This document shows positions 24,773-33,628 of a DNA stretch of 33,628 nt, piece by piece (the stretch's first letter is position 1; each line of letters opens with the position of its first letter). The stretch is from Acinetobacter sp. MB5 (GTDB taxonomy: Bacteria > Pseudomonadota > Gammaproteobacteria > Pseudomonadales > Moraxellaceae). The position numbers were made by a program, and so were the translations under genes. The notes under the pieces were generated by a model. That model was not told where the DNA came from. It worked only from the letters and a program-made list of their open reading frames with translations, and did not search any database. The DNA is taken from positions 1 through 33,628 of the forward strand of contig NZ_POVU01000026.1 of NCBI RefSeq assembly GCF_003261585.1, written 5' to 3'.

Positions 24773-24858
24773 TTGATAACGAATAAATTTCTTTTGATCT
24801 TCAGTTGAGATGTATTTATGAAGACCTAAAGATTCAAAAATATCTGTCAATATTTGGG

Positions 24859-25891
<1,033 letters not shown>

Positions 25892-26061
25892 AGCTTTTTA
25901 CTCGGAATAATTTGAGTATTTTCTTGAGAAAATTACACGAGTGCAGGGTGTTTATGGCTTGAAATATTCTCCCTCGCCCATCAAAATGAAGCTGTATTTG
26001 AGATCAATCTTTACACGTTTTGCCTGTTGTGGTCAGCAATATCATCCAGAGTTGAGTAAAT

Positions 26062-27429
26062 ATGAGTACAACCTCACTAATTCAAAAATATAATGTTCCA
26101 GGACCACGCTATACCAGTTATCCAACGGTACCGTATTGGGATAGTCAGCATTTTTCAGTTGAGCTTTGGCAGCAGACTTTAAAGCGTGCTTTTGATGAAT
26201 CGAATCGCAGTGAAGGGATTAGCTTATATATTCATCTGCCATTTTGTGAAAGTTTATGTACTTTTTGCGGTTGCCACAAACGTGTGACCAAACGTCATGA
26301 GATGGAACAGCCGTATATTCAGGCGGTTCTGAAAGAGTGGGCATTGTACTGTCAGCTTTTGCAAGACCGCCCAATCATTAAAGAAATTCATTTGGGTGGC
26401 GGGACACCGACTTTTTTCTCGGCAGAACATTTGGTGGAGTTGATTCAGGGCATTTTAGCCAAAGCCGAGATTGCACCACAGCACGAATTTAGTTTTGAAG
26501 GGCATCCGAACAACACCACGCGTGAGCAGTTACAGGCTTTATATGATGTGGGCTTTCGCCGTGTCAGCTATGGGGTGCAGGATTATAATTTAACGGTACA
26601 AAAAGCCATTCACCGTATTCAACCCTTTGAGCATGTTGAACAGGTGACACGTTGGGCACGTGAAATTGGCTATGAATCGATTTCGCATGATTTGGTGTTT
26701 GGTCTGCCATTTCAAAGTCTGGATGATGTGCTGAACACGATTGAAAAAACCAACAGTTTAAGTCCTGACCGCTTGGCATTTTATAGTTATGCGCATGTGC
26801 CTTGGATCAAAGGCAATGGTCAGCGTGGCTTTAAAGATCAGGATGTACCGAAAGACGATGTGAAACGTACCTTATATGAAGAAGGTAAAAAACGTTTGCT
26901 GGCACATGGTTACCATGAAATTGGCATGGATCATTTTGCGCTCGAACATGACAGCATGTATCAGTCCTTTCAGCAGGGTAGTTTGCACCGTAACTTTATG
27001 GGTTACACCTCATCCAAAACCAAAGTGATGATCGGTTTGGGACTCTCCTCGATCAGTGATAGCTGGTACAGCTTTGCTCAAAATGAAAAGACCTTGGAAG
27101 ATTACTACGCACGCTTGGAGCAAAATGAAATTCCTGTGTTTAAAGGGCATATCCTGTCACAGGAAGATTTAATCATCCGTCAGCATATCTTGAACTTGAT
27201 GTGTACCTTTAAAACCTCGTGGGCAGAGCCAGGCATGGCATTTCCTGAGTTGCCTGAAGTGTTGAGTCAGTTAGAGGAAATGCAGCAAGATGGGTTGCTC
27301 GTGCTTCAGCCGCAAGGCATTCAGATTACGGAACAGGGCAAGCCGTTTATTCGCAATATCTGTATGGCTTTTGATTTACATTTAAAACGTAAGCAGCCTC
27401 AAACCCGAATTTTCTCAATGACCATTTAA
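26062..27429 (+). CDS. hemN: Oxygen-independent coproporphyrinogen III dehydrogenase
   Basis: 455 aa radical SAM enzyme, making protoporphyrinogen IX without oxygen. The N-terminal YNVPGPRYTSYPTVPYW is typical. The cluster motif FCESLCTFCGCHK supplies CxxxCxxC plus the extra Cys (CxC) that true HemN needs, which HemW lacks. GGGTPTFF, FEGHPNNTT, RVSYGVQDY and the substrate-side YTSSKTKVMIGLG follow. The length matches E. coli HemN (457 aa). It is divergent from hemF across a 264-bp region with a perfect FNR/Anr box, so induction at low oxygen is likely. A perfect palindromic terminator follows. Confidence 0.96.
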   Translation: MSTTSLIQKYNVPGPRYTSYPTVPYWDSQHFSVELWQQTLKRAFDESNRSEGISLYIHLPFCESLCTFCGCHKRVTKRHEMEQPYIQAVLKEWALYCQLLQDRPIIKEIHLGGGTPTFFSAEHLVELIQGILAKAEIAPQHEFSFEGHPNNTTREQLQALYDVGFRRVSYGVQDYNLTVQKAIHRIQPFEHVEQVTRWAREIGYESISHDLVFGLPFQSLDDVLNTIEKTNSLSPDRLAFYSYAHVPWIKGNGQRGFKDQDVPKDDVKRTLYEEGKKRLLAHGYHEIGMDHFALEHDSMYQSFQQGSLHRNFMGYTSSKTKVMIGLGLSSISDSWYSFAQNEKTLEDYYARLEQNEIPVFKGHILSQEDLIIRQHILNLMCTFKTSWAEPGMAFPELPEVLSQLEEMQQDGLLVLQPQGIQITEQGKPFIRNICMAFDLHLKRKQPQTRIFSMTI

Positions 27430-27450
27430 CATTTAATTTGCTAAAAACGA

Positions 27451-27476
27451 AAAAGGGCATTTTAAAATGCCCTTTT
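27451..27476. terminator. Bidirectional terminator between hemN and ribA
   Basis: AAAAGGGCATTTT and AAAATGCCCTTTT form a perfect 26-bp palindrome. It serves hemN on the plus strand and ribA on the minus strand. Confidence 0.9.
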
Positions 27477-27511
27477 ACTTGCCTGAACTGGCTGATTGAG
27501 GAGACTATGAT

Positions 27512-28114
27512 TTAAAAATCATCTTCCTTATACATGTGCGACATGCGGTCATGTTTGGTTTTTAAATATTGTTGATTAAATGGATTTAATCCGACGGTCA
27601 AAGGAACACGATCCACTACATTAATGCCTAAATCGCGAAGAGCGAGCAATTTGAGTGGGTTGTTGGTGATCAGTTTAACTTGATGGACTTGTAAATGATC
27701 GAGCATGATTTTACACATGTCATAGCGACGTGCATCGGCAGGCAGGTTGAGCATTAAATTGGCATCGACCGTATCATGTCCTTGATCTTGTAAAGCGTAT
27801 GCACGGATTTTATTGGTTAAACCAATGCCACGACCTTCTTGGCGTAAGTATAAAATCACGCCTTGACCAGCATCATTAATCATTTTTTGAGTGGCTTTAA
27901 GCTGAGGGCCACAATCACATTTTAAGGATGAAAATGCATCGCCAGTTAAGCACTCAGAATGAATACGCACTAAAACTGGTGCAGCTGCTGGCATGTCCAA
28001 ACCTTTCCATAAGGCAACATGTTCTTCACCTGTTTCAGGATCTTGAAAAACACTAATATGAAAATCGCCAAAGGCGGTAGGAAGTTTGGAAGTAGCAACA
28101 AAAGCAATCGGCAC
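27512..28114 (-). CDS. ribA: GTP cyclohydrolase II
   Basis: 200 aa, first step of riboflavin synthesis: opens the GTP imidazole ring, releasing formate and pyrophosphate. The zinc ligands are C55, C66 and C68 in [24 protein letters not shown] supplies the GTP-binding and catalytic arginine, and ITNNPLK the C-terminal signature. I chose the GTG at 28114 because GAAAGAG lies 7 bases upstream and because it puts the cysteines where RibA has them; a TTG two codons earlier is also in frame. No FMN riboswitch is visible upstream. An inverted repeat (28159-28185) covers the likely promoter. Confidence 0.96.
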   Translation of the reverse strand: MPIAFVATSKLPTAFGDFHISVFQDPETGEEHVALWKGLDMPAAAPVLVRIHSECLTGDAFSSLKCDCGPQLKATQKMINDAGQGVILYLRQEGRGIGLTNKIRAYALQDQGHDTVDANLMLNLPADARRYDMCKIMLDHLQVHQVKLITNNPLKLLALRDLGINVVDRVPLTVGLNPFNQQYLKTKHDRMSHMYKEDDF

Positions 28115-28158
28115 AGTCAAGCTCTTTCGTCATGAATAGTCGACCAAAGTATAGCGCA

Positions 28159-28185
28159 ATGCTCAGATATTGATAGCTTGAGCAT
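28159..28185. promoter_or_regulatory. Inverted repeat over the putative ribA promoter
   Basis: ATGCTCA (28159-28165) and TGAGCAT (28179-28185) are exact reverse complements with a 13-base spacer. A -10-like TATACT (rc of 28148-28153) lies between the repeat and ribA, so the repeat covers the -35 zone. Regulator unknown. Confidence 0.35.
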
Positions 28186-28326
28186 ACAAAAATTACGCCA
28201 ATCAATTTATTTTTTTGTAGAAAGGAAAGAATAATAGTTGAATATCGCTATCATTTTTCAGGATAATCACAGCCTTGTCTAGGACAAAAGCAATGTGTAA
28301 GACTACATCAAAAGATATGTGGCTCA

Positions 28327-28354
28327 TTGAAAACGACGTTCGATAAGGTAAAAT
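28327..28354 (+). promoter_or_regulatory. Putative sigma-70 promoter of dxs
   Basis: TTGAAA (28327-28332) and TAAAAT (28349-28354) are separated by 16 bases. They would start a transcript about 55 bases before the dxs ATG. Found by eye. Confidence 0.5.
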
Positions 28355-28416
28355 TATCGATTTAACGCAATATACCTAGCTTAGGATTTGCCAGGCTCTA
28401 GAAGGCTTTGCCACAT

Positions 28417-30336
28417 ATGTTGTATACAGAAATACCAACTCAGCGTCCTGTTACGCCATTGTTGGATGCGATTGACCATCCACAGCAATTACGTCAGCTA
28501 GATCAAAGCCAGCTCGAACAAGTGGCGGATGAGTTACGTCAATATATCTTGTATGCCGCAGGACAAAGTGGTGGGCATTTTGGTGCAAATCTTGGGGTGA
28601 TTGAACTCACTGTTGCACTACATTATTGCTTTAACACGCCACATGATCGCCTGATTTGGGATGTAGGTCATCAGGCTTATCCGCATAAAGTCTTAACAGG
28701 TCGTCGTGAACAGCTGACGACCATTCGCTCTAAAGATGGTCTAGCGGCATTTCCTGCACGTGAAGAATCAGAATTTGACACCTTTGGTGTGGGACATTCA
28801 TCGACTGCAATTTCTGCGGGTTTAGGCATGTCTTTGGCACGTCGCTATCAAAATGATCCATGTGATGTCGTGGCGATTGTCGGTGATGGCGCCATGACTG
28901 CAGGGATGGCCTTTGAAGCCATGAATGATGCTGTGGCACATCAGGCCGATTTAATGGTCATTTTAAATGACAATGACATGTCCATTTCTTGTAGTACGGG
29001 TGGTTTTGCTAAACATTTGGCAGCAATTTGGGAACAAGGGCAGTCCGTCAATATTAATGCGGATGGTGATGCCGTGATTGAACCGCATCCTGAGTGGGCC
29101 TATACCTCACGCTTGCACCAATCAGCGACTCAAGAAGCAGATAACTTATTTAAAGCCATTGGATTTGAATATTTTGGCCCATTCGATGGACATGATGTTA
29201 GACAGTTAGTTCATGTACTGAATGCTATCAAACAGCGCAAAGGGCCACGTCTGATTCATGTCTATACTAAAAAAGGCAAAGGTTTTAAACCTGCGGAAGC
29301 CGATCCGATAGGCTATCACGCGATTGCAAAACAGGCGGTGATGGTTGCACCTACGCCAGCCAAGAAAAAATCAGCACCGAAATATTCCGATATTTTTGGT
29401 CAATGGTTGTGTGACCAAGCGGCACAAGATTCGCGTTTGCTTGCGATTACCCCAGCCATGTGCGAAGGCTCAGGCATGGTGAAATTTGCCAAACAGTATC
29501 CTGAGCGTTTCTTTGATGTTGCTATTGCTGAACAACATGCGGTGACCCTTGCAGCAGGTATGGCCTGTGAAGGTTTGAAACCTGTGGTTGCGATTTACTC
29601 GACATTCTTGCAACGTGGTTATGACCAATTGGTTCATGACGTTGCTTTGCAAAATCTGGATGTGACTTTTGGGATCGACCGAGCAGGGTTGGTGGGTGAA
29701 GATGGCCCAACCCATGCGGGTGCATACGATTATGCCTATATGCGAACCATTCCGAATTTGGTAATTATGGCACCAAAAGACGAAAATGAATGCCGTCAAA
29801 TGTTGCACACAGCTTATGCTTATAACGGGCCAGCTGCGGTACGTTACCCACGTGGTGCGGGTGTGGGCGTTGAAATCGAACAACAATTTACAGCTTTACC
29901 GATGGGTCAGGCGGAAATTGTGGCGGAACTCAATAGCCAATATGAAGATAAAATCAGCATTTTGGCATTTGGCAGCCGTGTGATGCCTGCATTACAAGTG
30001 GCTGAAAATCTAGCCAAACAGCTTGAAGTTGCAGTGACTGTGGTCAACATGCGCTTTGTTAAACCGCTTGATGAAAATATCATTCAGCAACTTGCAGCAA
30101 CGACCAGCTTATTCGTGACTGTGGAAGAACATGCGGTTATGGCGGGTGCAGGTAGTGCCGTAAATGAATATTTGGCGCAAGCCCAAATCGTGAAACCTGT
30201 ACTCAATTTAGGTTTACCAGACAGCTTCTTGCATCAGGCAGATCACGCACAAATGTTGCATGATTGTGGACTCGATGCAGAAGGCATTGAGCAGTCGATT
30301 GTTCAAACTTGGAAAAAAGCCTTGCAAATCGCATAG
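28417..30336 (+). CDS. dxs: 1-deoxy-D-xylulose-5-phosphate synthase
   Basis: 639 aa thiamine-diphosphate enzyme that joins pyruvate and glyceraldehyde-3-phosphate. This is the first step of the MEP isoprenoid pathway and also feeds thiamine and pyridoxal synthesis. It has [35 protein letters not shown], the ThDP motif [13 protein letters not shown]...NDNDMSIS, then the pyrimidine-binding segment [15 protein letters not shown] with catalytic Glu, [15 protein letters not shown], and the C-terminal transketolase domain. I start at ATG 28417 ([11 protein letters not shown]), 11 bases after GAAGG; a TTG three codons earlier sits too close to that site. The protein is complete. Confidence 0.97.
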   Translation: MLYTEIPTQRPVTPLLDAIDHPQQLRQLDQSQLEQVADELRQYILYAAGQSGGHFGANLGVIELTVALHYCFNTPHDRLIWDVGHQAYPHKVLTGRREQLTTIRSKDGLAAFPAREESEFDTFGVGHSSTAISAGLGMSLARRYQNDPCDVVAIVGDGAMTAGMAFEAMNDAVAHQADLMVILNDNDMSISCSTGGFAKHLAAIWEQGQSVNINADGDAVIEPHPEWAYTSRLHQSATQEADNLFKAIGFEYFGPFDGHDVRQLVHVLNAIKQRKGPRLIHVYTKKGKGFKPAEADPIGYHAIAKQAVMVAPTPAKKKSAPKYSDIFGQWLCDQAAQDSRLLAITPAMCEGSGMVKFAKQYPERFFDVAIAEQHAVTLAAGMACEGLKPVVAIYSTFLQRGYDQLVHDVALQNLDVTFGIDRAGLVGEDGPTHAGAYDYAYMRTIPNLVIMAPKDENECRQMLHTAYAYNGPAAVRYPRGAGVGVEIEQQFTALPMGQAEIVAELNSQYEDKISILAFGSRVMPALQVAENLAKQLEVAVTVVNMRFVKPLDENIIQQLAATTSLFVTVEEHAVMAGAGSAVNEYLAQAQIVKPVLNLGLPDSFLHQADHAQMLHDCGLDAEGIEQSIVQTWKKALQIA

Positions 30337-30373
30337 TTTTGTCTGGTTACACATTTCGAAATATTTTTTAGCA

Positions 30374-30409
30374 AAAAGCGCAGAGATTTGTTAAAATGCT
30401 TGCGCTTTT
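30374..30409 (+). terminator. Possible terminator after dxs
   Basis: AAAAGCGCA (30374-30382) and TGCGCTTTT (30401-30409) are perfect complements, but the 18-base loop is large. It contains a -10-like TAAAAT (30392-30397) that might instead start suhB transcription. Either reading is tentative. Confidence 0.4.
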
Positions 30410-30460
30410 ATGCATTATTCTTTGTCAAAATCTTTAATTTGTATTTGTAGTGGGTGTTCA

Positions 30461-31291
30461 ATGGAACCTATGGTGGTGATGGCTGCGCGTGCGGCTCAAA
30501 CAGTTGGTCAAGAGCTTTTAAAAGCGCATCAAAATCGTCATAAACTCGATTTACAAGTTGAAGAAAAAGGCATCGACGGTCCTGTAACACGTGTTGACCG
30601 TTACCTCGAACAACTCACGATTGATACCCTCCGTAAAAGCTATAAAAACCACAGCTTCCTTGGCGAAGAGTTTGGCATGCAAGAAGGCAAAGGCCACGAT
30701 GCTGACTGGTGCTGGGTCATCGATCCTCTAGATGGCACATTAAACTTCGTTAATGGTGTTCCACATTTCTGTATTTCGATTGCAGTACAGCACAAAGGTG
30801 TAACTCAACACGGTGTAATTTACGATCCAGTGCGTGATGAATTGTTTTCTGCAAGCCGTGGTCGTGGTGCAATGATGAACCAACGCCGTATTCGTGTAAA
30901 CGTTCGCGATAGCCTTGAAAATACTTTTATTACGGTTGGTCATGCTTACCGTGCGAAACGTAACGGTCAAGTTATTTCTTATGCAAAACAGCATTTTGAT
31001 GCTTTGCTTGCAGTCACTGAGGCAGGCGCTCAATTCCGCCGTACAGGTTCGGCTGCACTTGATTTGGCTTATGTTGCAGCGGGTCGTTTTGATGGTTTCT
31101 TTGAACTTGGTTTAAAACCATGGGATATCGCTGCGGGCGAACTGATTGTTAAAGAAGCTGGCGGTACTGTTGTGGATGCTCGTGGTGGCACAGAATCTAT
31201 GGACAATGGTCAAGTGTTGGCATGTTCAATGAAAATGTTGAAACCATTAATGCAAGCGGTTGTTCCTGCTTGGGCAGATGCAGCGAAATAA
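30461..31291 (+). CDS. suhB: Inositol monophosphatase family protein SuhB
   Basis: 276 aa Mg-dependent phosphatase. Metal and catalytic residues are visible in FLGEEFG (about 66-71), the IDPLDGTLNFVNG motif (D88 and D91 area) and PWDIAAGELIVKEAGG near 220. Bacterial SuhB hydrolyses inositol phosphate in vitro. In E. coli its main known role is in rRNA transcription antitermination complexes and ribosome assembly. I begin at the ATG at 30461 (MEPMVVMAARAAQ), the usual family start; 17 upstream in-frame codons are not conserved in character. It follows dxs after 124 bp and ends at a strong terminator. Confidence 0.94.
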   Translation: MEPMVVMAARAAQTVGQELLKAHQNRHKLDLQVEEKGIDGPVTRVDRYLEQLTIDTLRKSYKNHSFLGEEFGMQEGKGHDADWCWVIDPLDGTLNFVNGVPHFCISIAVQHKGVTQHGVIYDPVRDELFSASRGRGAMMNQRRIRVNVRDSLENTFITVGHAYRAKRNGQVISYAKQHFDALLAVTEAGAQFRRTGSAALDLAYVAAGRFDGFFELGLKPWDIAAGELIVKEAGGTVVDARGGTESMDNGQVLACSMKMLKPLMQAVVPAWADAAK

Positions 31292-31316
31292 TTCTTTTTG
31301 CTCTGATTAAAATTTG

Positions 31317-31346
31317 AAAAGTGACTCTTAGGAGTCACTTTTTTTT
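31317..31346 (+). terminator. Intrinsic terminator of suhB
   Basis: AAAAGTGACTC (31317-31327) pairs with GAGTCAC plus TTTT (31332-31342) around a TTAG loop, followed by more T. Confidence 0.93.
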
Positions 31347-31860
31347 GGCGGCAACATGAAATTGATGATATTCAAAATAATAAAGTGAAAGATCAGTCAC
31401 AACTCTAATATCAAGAGAATATCTACTGATATAGGATGAGCATAATATTGCTATAGAAGTCGGTGATAAAGTTCCTGTTGTTATTGTAAGAATACACATT
31501 GAGTTATTTGGACTTTGCAAAAGTCTAAATGATCTAGTGATACTAAACTTCTTCTATGGTTTGCTTGCATGCTCTTTATTTTTCTCCCTGAGCAAATTCA
31601 ATATATCTTAAAAAAGATTAGGGTTTATAAGAGACATCTATTTAATCTGTAATGTTGTGTATATAAAATGCGATTAAATTTTGGATATTTTATTTGTGTA
31701 TTTCGCATGATTCTATTGAATTATGATGCACTTAGTAAAAGCACTGACTTGGTGAATGGTATCTGTTAGCAAAGTAAATAAAGATTTAAACAAGTAGGAA
31801 TATGAATAAAATATTTAAAATTCAATATCTTAAATTAAAAAATCCAAAAACCAATGAAAA
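31347..31860. other. AT-rich gene-free stretch, possible gene remnant
   Basis: About 510 bp between the suhB terminator and the helicase promoter, markedly AT-rich. A 61-codon minus-strand frame starts with TTG, has no ribosome site and ends inside the suhB terminator stem, so I do not call it. On the plus strand, codons from about 31437 read DEHNIAIEVGDKVPVVIV and continue through a hydrophobic FFYGLLACSLFFSLSKF before a stop. No start codon precedes this run, and short frames upstream begin ATGAAATTGATG and stop quickly. This looks like either chance or a decayed small membrane-protein gene. Confidence 0.3.
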
Positions 31861-31863
31861 AGG

Positions 31864-31891
31864 GTGACTTTCTAAAACTTTCTGCTATAAT
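31864..31891 (+). promoter_or_regulatory. Putative sigma-70 promoter of the DEAD-box helicase gene
   Basis: GTGACT (31864-31869), a 16-base spacer and TATAAT (31886-31891), with TGC just before it forming an extended -10. The transcript would start near 31898, about 269 bases before the ATG. Confidence 0.65.
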
Positions 31892-31897
31892 CCCCCA

Positions 31898-32166
31898 ACG
31901 CACTTCATTCCGTTCATTACCTGAACATTTCTCTTCTATTATTGTGTATGCGCGTTCGGTCCAATGAGAGGACAATACTTCGCGCCCCACCCAATCGCTT
32001 AAGCGATTCTTTCAGGTTGCGGCTATAAACATGTGTGCGTCACATACGCATCGTCGTTCTCGGATCGCCGCTGATTCTATATTTTCAGCGTTTATTGCTG
32101 TGCCGCTTTTTGCCGATGTTCATTTGTTATTATTAAATGGAGCACCCATTTTGGGTGAAAATCTCT
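31898..32166 (+). promoter_or_regulatory. Long structured 5' leader of the helicase mRNA
   Basis: About 269 bases from the predicted start site to the ATG, with several perfect inverted repeats. AATCGCTT/AAGCGATT is at 31993-32008, CGCTGA/TCAGCG at 32069-32074 and 32085-32090, and CACCCA/TGGGTG at 32143-32157. The last hairpin lies between the only good Shine-Dalgarno, GGAG (32139-32142), and the ATG at 32167. No long open frame occupies the leader. Cold-shock and autoregulated RNA-helicase genes often have long leaders, which suggests post-transcriptional control here. Confidence 0.55.
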
Positions 32167-33628
32167 ATGAGCAAAACTTTTGCTGATTTTTCTTTACACG
32201 CGTCTCTTCAACAAGCGCTAGAAGATTTAGGTTTCACAAGCCCAACACCTGTTCAAGAGCAAGCTGTTCCTGCTGCTTTGGAAGGTAAAGATTTGTTGGT
32301 TTCAAGCCAAACAGGTTCTGGTAAGACAGCTGCATTCTTATTGCCGACATTGCATAAACTTGCAGAAAATGATGTTTTCGTTCCTTTTAAAGAACGTATG
32401 CGTGCGATTACACAACCACGTATTTTAGTGTTATGTCCAACACGTGAATTGGCACAACAAGTAAGCCAAGACGCAATTGCATTTGTACGTCACATGAAAG
32501 GTGTTCGTATTGCTGCAATCATGGGTGGTATGCCTTTTGGTAAACAAATTCAACAGCTTAAAGGTGCGCAAGTTGTTGTGGCAACTCCAGGTCGTTTACT
32601 TGACCTTGTGAACCGTCGTCAAATTAAACTCGACAAAGTTGAAGCGTTAATTGTTGACGAAGCTGACCGTATGCTTGACTTAGGTTTCTCTGAAGACCTA
32701 GAAGCAATCAGCGATTTGGCTGCAAACCGCGAACAAACATTGATGTTCTCTGCAACATTTGCAGATCGTATTATCAGCCTTGCTGAACGTATGATGAATG
32801 ACCCTGAGCGTATTGCGATCGAAACTGGTCATTCAACCAATACAGACATTACTCAGACTTTACACTGGACTGATGGTTTTGAGCACAAGAAAAAATTGCT
32901 TAGCCACTGGTTAGCAGATGAGTCTTTAGACCAAGCAGTTGTATTTGCTTCAACTCAAGAAGATACTGACATGTTGGCTGAAGAGTTAGCAGAAGCAGGT
33001 CATTCTGTTGTTGCATTACATGGTGCGATGCCACAAACCGTGCGTAACCGCCGTTTACGTAGCATTCGTGAAGGTCGTGCAAAAATCTTGGTTGCAACTG
33101 ACGTTGCAGCACGTGGTCTAGACGTCCCAACTATTTCTCACGTAATTAACTTTGGCTTGCCAATGAAGCACGAAGATTATGTACACCGTATTGGTCGTAC
33201 AGGTCGTGCGGGTCGTACAGGTCAAGCAATCACATTAGCGACTTACCGTGAACGCGGTAAAATCCGTGCGTTGGAAGATTATTTGGAAGCACGTTTAGAC
33301 GTGTCTGAAATTGAAGGCTTAGAGCCATCTCCACCTCCTGCACGTACTGGTCGTCGTGATGGTGGCCGTGGTGGTAATGGTCGTCGTGACGGTGGTCGCG
33401 GTGGTTTTGGTGGTGGTCGTCGTTTTGAAGGCGAAAGCAACTTCAAACGTCGTGAAGGTGGTCGTGGTGAAGATCGTCCACGTCGCAGCTTCGATGACAA
33501 ACCACGTGGTGAACGCCCTGCGTTTGGTGGTGAAGACCGTCCACGTCGCGAGTTCAATTCTGACCGTCCACGCCGTGAAGGTGGTTTCAACGCAGTAGCA
33601 TATCCACGTCTCCGAGCACACGAGAGTA
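32167..33628 (+). CDS. DEAD-box ATP-dependent RNA helicase, 3' end missing
   Basis: Open to the window end with no stop codon, at least ~478 credible residues. Motifs in order: Q-motif region GFTSPTPVQEQA, Walker A SSQTGSGKTAAF near 50, PTRELAQQ, TPGRLLDL, VDEADRMLDLGF near 163, MFSATF near 195, VVFASTQ, LVATDVAARGLDVP and HRIGRTGRAGR. From about residue 390 the tail is Arg/Gly-rich with RRDGGRGG and DRPRR repeats, an RNA-binding RGG-type extension. It resembles RhlE/CsdA-like helicases that act in ribosome assembly and RNA decay. The final ~28 bases look like sequencing adapter, so the last ~9-12 residues (from about AVAYPRL) are not trustworthy. Confidence 0.93.
   Translation, partial: MSKTFADFSLHASLQQALEDLGFTSPTPVQEQAVPAALEGKDLLVSSQTGSGKTAAFLLPTLHKLAENDVFVPFKERMRAITQPRILVLCPTRELAQQVSQDAIAFVRHMKGVRIAAIMGGMPFGKQIQQLKGAQVVVATPGRLLDLVNRRQIKLDKVEALIVDEADRMLDLGFSEDLEAISDLAANREQTLMFSATFADRIISLAERMMNDPERIAIETGHSTNTDITQTLHWTDGFEHKKKLLSHWLADESLDQAVVFASTQEDTDMLAEELAEAGHSVVALHGAMPQTVRNRRLRSIREGRAKILVATDVAARGLDVPTISHVINFGLPMKHEDYVHRIGRTGRAGRTGQAITLATYRERGKIRALEDYLEARLDVSEIEGLEPSPPPARTGRRDGGRGGNGRRDGGRGGFGGGRRFEGESNFKRREGGRGEDRPRRSFDDKPRGERPAFGGEDRPRREFNSDRPRREGGFNAVAYPRLRAHES
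33601..33628. other. Adapter-like sequence at the window end
   Basis: Aligning from 33601, TATCCACGTCTCCGAGC and the next 9 bases match the Nextera read-through sequence TATACACATCTCCGAGC plus CCACGAGAC at 22 of 26 positions. The match lies exactly at the contig edge. It is more likely a residual adapter with base errors than genome sequence. Confidence 0.7.

Noticed and set aside
28121..28416. FMN or other known riboswitch before ribA or dxs
   Set aside because: None of the conserved FMN riboswitch bases or stems is present, and nothing resembles a TPP element.
31335..31520. 61-codon minus-strand frame after suhB
   Set aside because: It starts with TTG, has no ribosome site and ends inside the suhB terminator stem.
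33279..33621. Minus- and plus-strand open frames rich in Arg/Ser/Pro, Thr or Val over the helicase tail
   Set aside because: They are shadows of the Gly/Arg repeat codons of the helicase RGG tail in other frames; none has a ribosome site or natural composition.

Overview
The window looks like a chromosomal contig from an Acinetobacter species (Moraxellaceae, Gammaproteobacteria). The 5S rRNA 3' end, the AbeM-type MATE pump, and the RibA, Dxs, CoaBC and DEAD-box helicase sequences all have the character I associate with that genus. Base composition is moderately AT-rich. I cannot name the species. The window opens inside a 5S rRNA gene. Its last 28 bases closely resemble an Illumina Nextera transposase adapter, so it is probably one whole assembly contig, broken at an rRNA operon on the left and at a read-through artefact on the right.

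Layout. 1-115: 5S rRNA tail and terminator. 200-5.8 kb: Na/Pi cotransporter-like protein, then a run of thiol and sulfur proteins (flavoprotein disulfide reductase, a 34-residue lipoprotein, a TIGR01244-type phosphatase/sulfurtransferase, trxC, a single-domain rhodanese) with yciA and yajQ. 5.8-9.2 kb: a tight minus-strand operon yciB-yciI-unknown membrane protein-mnmC. 9.2-13.8 kb: PHP phosphoesterase, GST, bestrophin-like channel, radC and divergent coaBC. 13.9-18.8 kb: abeM-type MATE pump behind a DMT-family gene, hemW, a LysE exporter and a DyP peroxidase. 18.8-23.2 kb: a DmdC-like acyl-CoA dehydrogenase and a large lipoprotein of unknown function. 23.2-27.4 kb: a 330-bp non-coding stretch, aroE, a small membrane protein, and divergent hemF/hemN with FNR/Anr boxes between them. 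27.5-31.3 kb: ribA, dxs, suhB. 31.3-33.6 kb: 500 bp of AT-rich DNA without a convincing gene, then a long structured leader and a DEAD-box RNA helicase cut off by the window end.

Functionally this is ordinary core genome: cofactor synthesis (CoA, riboflavin, isoprenoid precursor, heme), tRNA modification, thiol redox and efflux. I see no prophage, transposase, CRISPR array or defence island, and no clearly new multi-gene system. The best leads are regulatory or small. They are the helicase leader, where a hairpin lies between Shine-Dalgarno and start codon; paired FNR boxes suited to opposite control of hemF and hemN; a perfect 12-bp inverted repeat between hemF and aroE; overlapping half-sites in front of trxC; and several small or uncharacterised envelope proteins.
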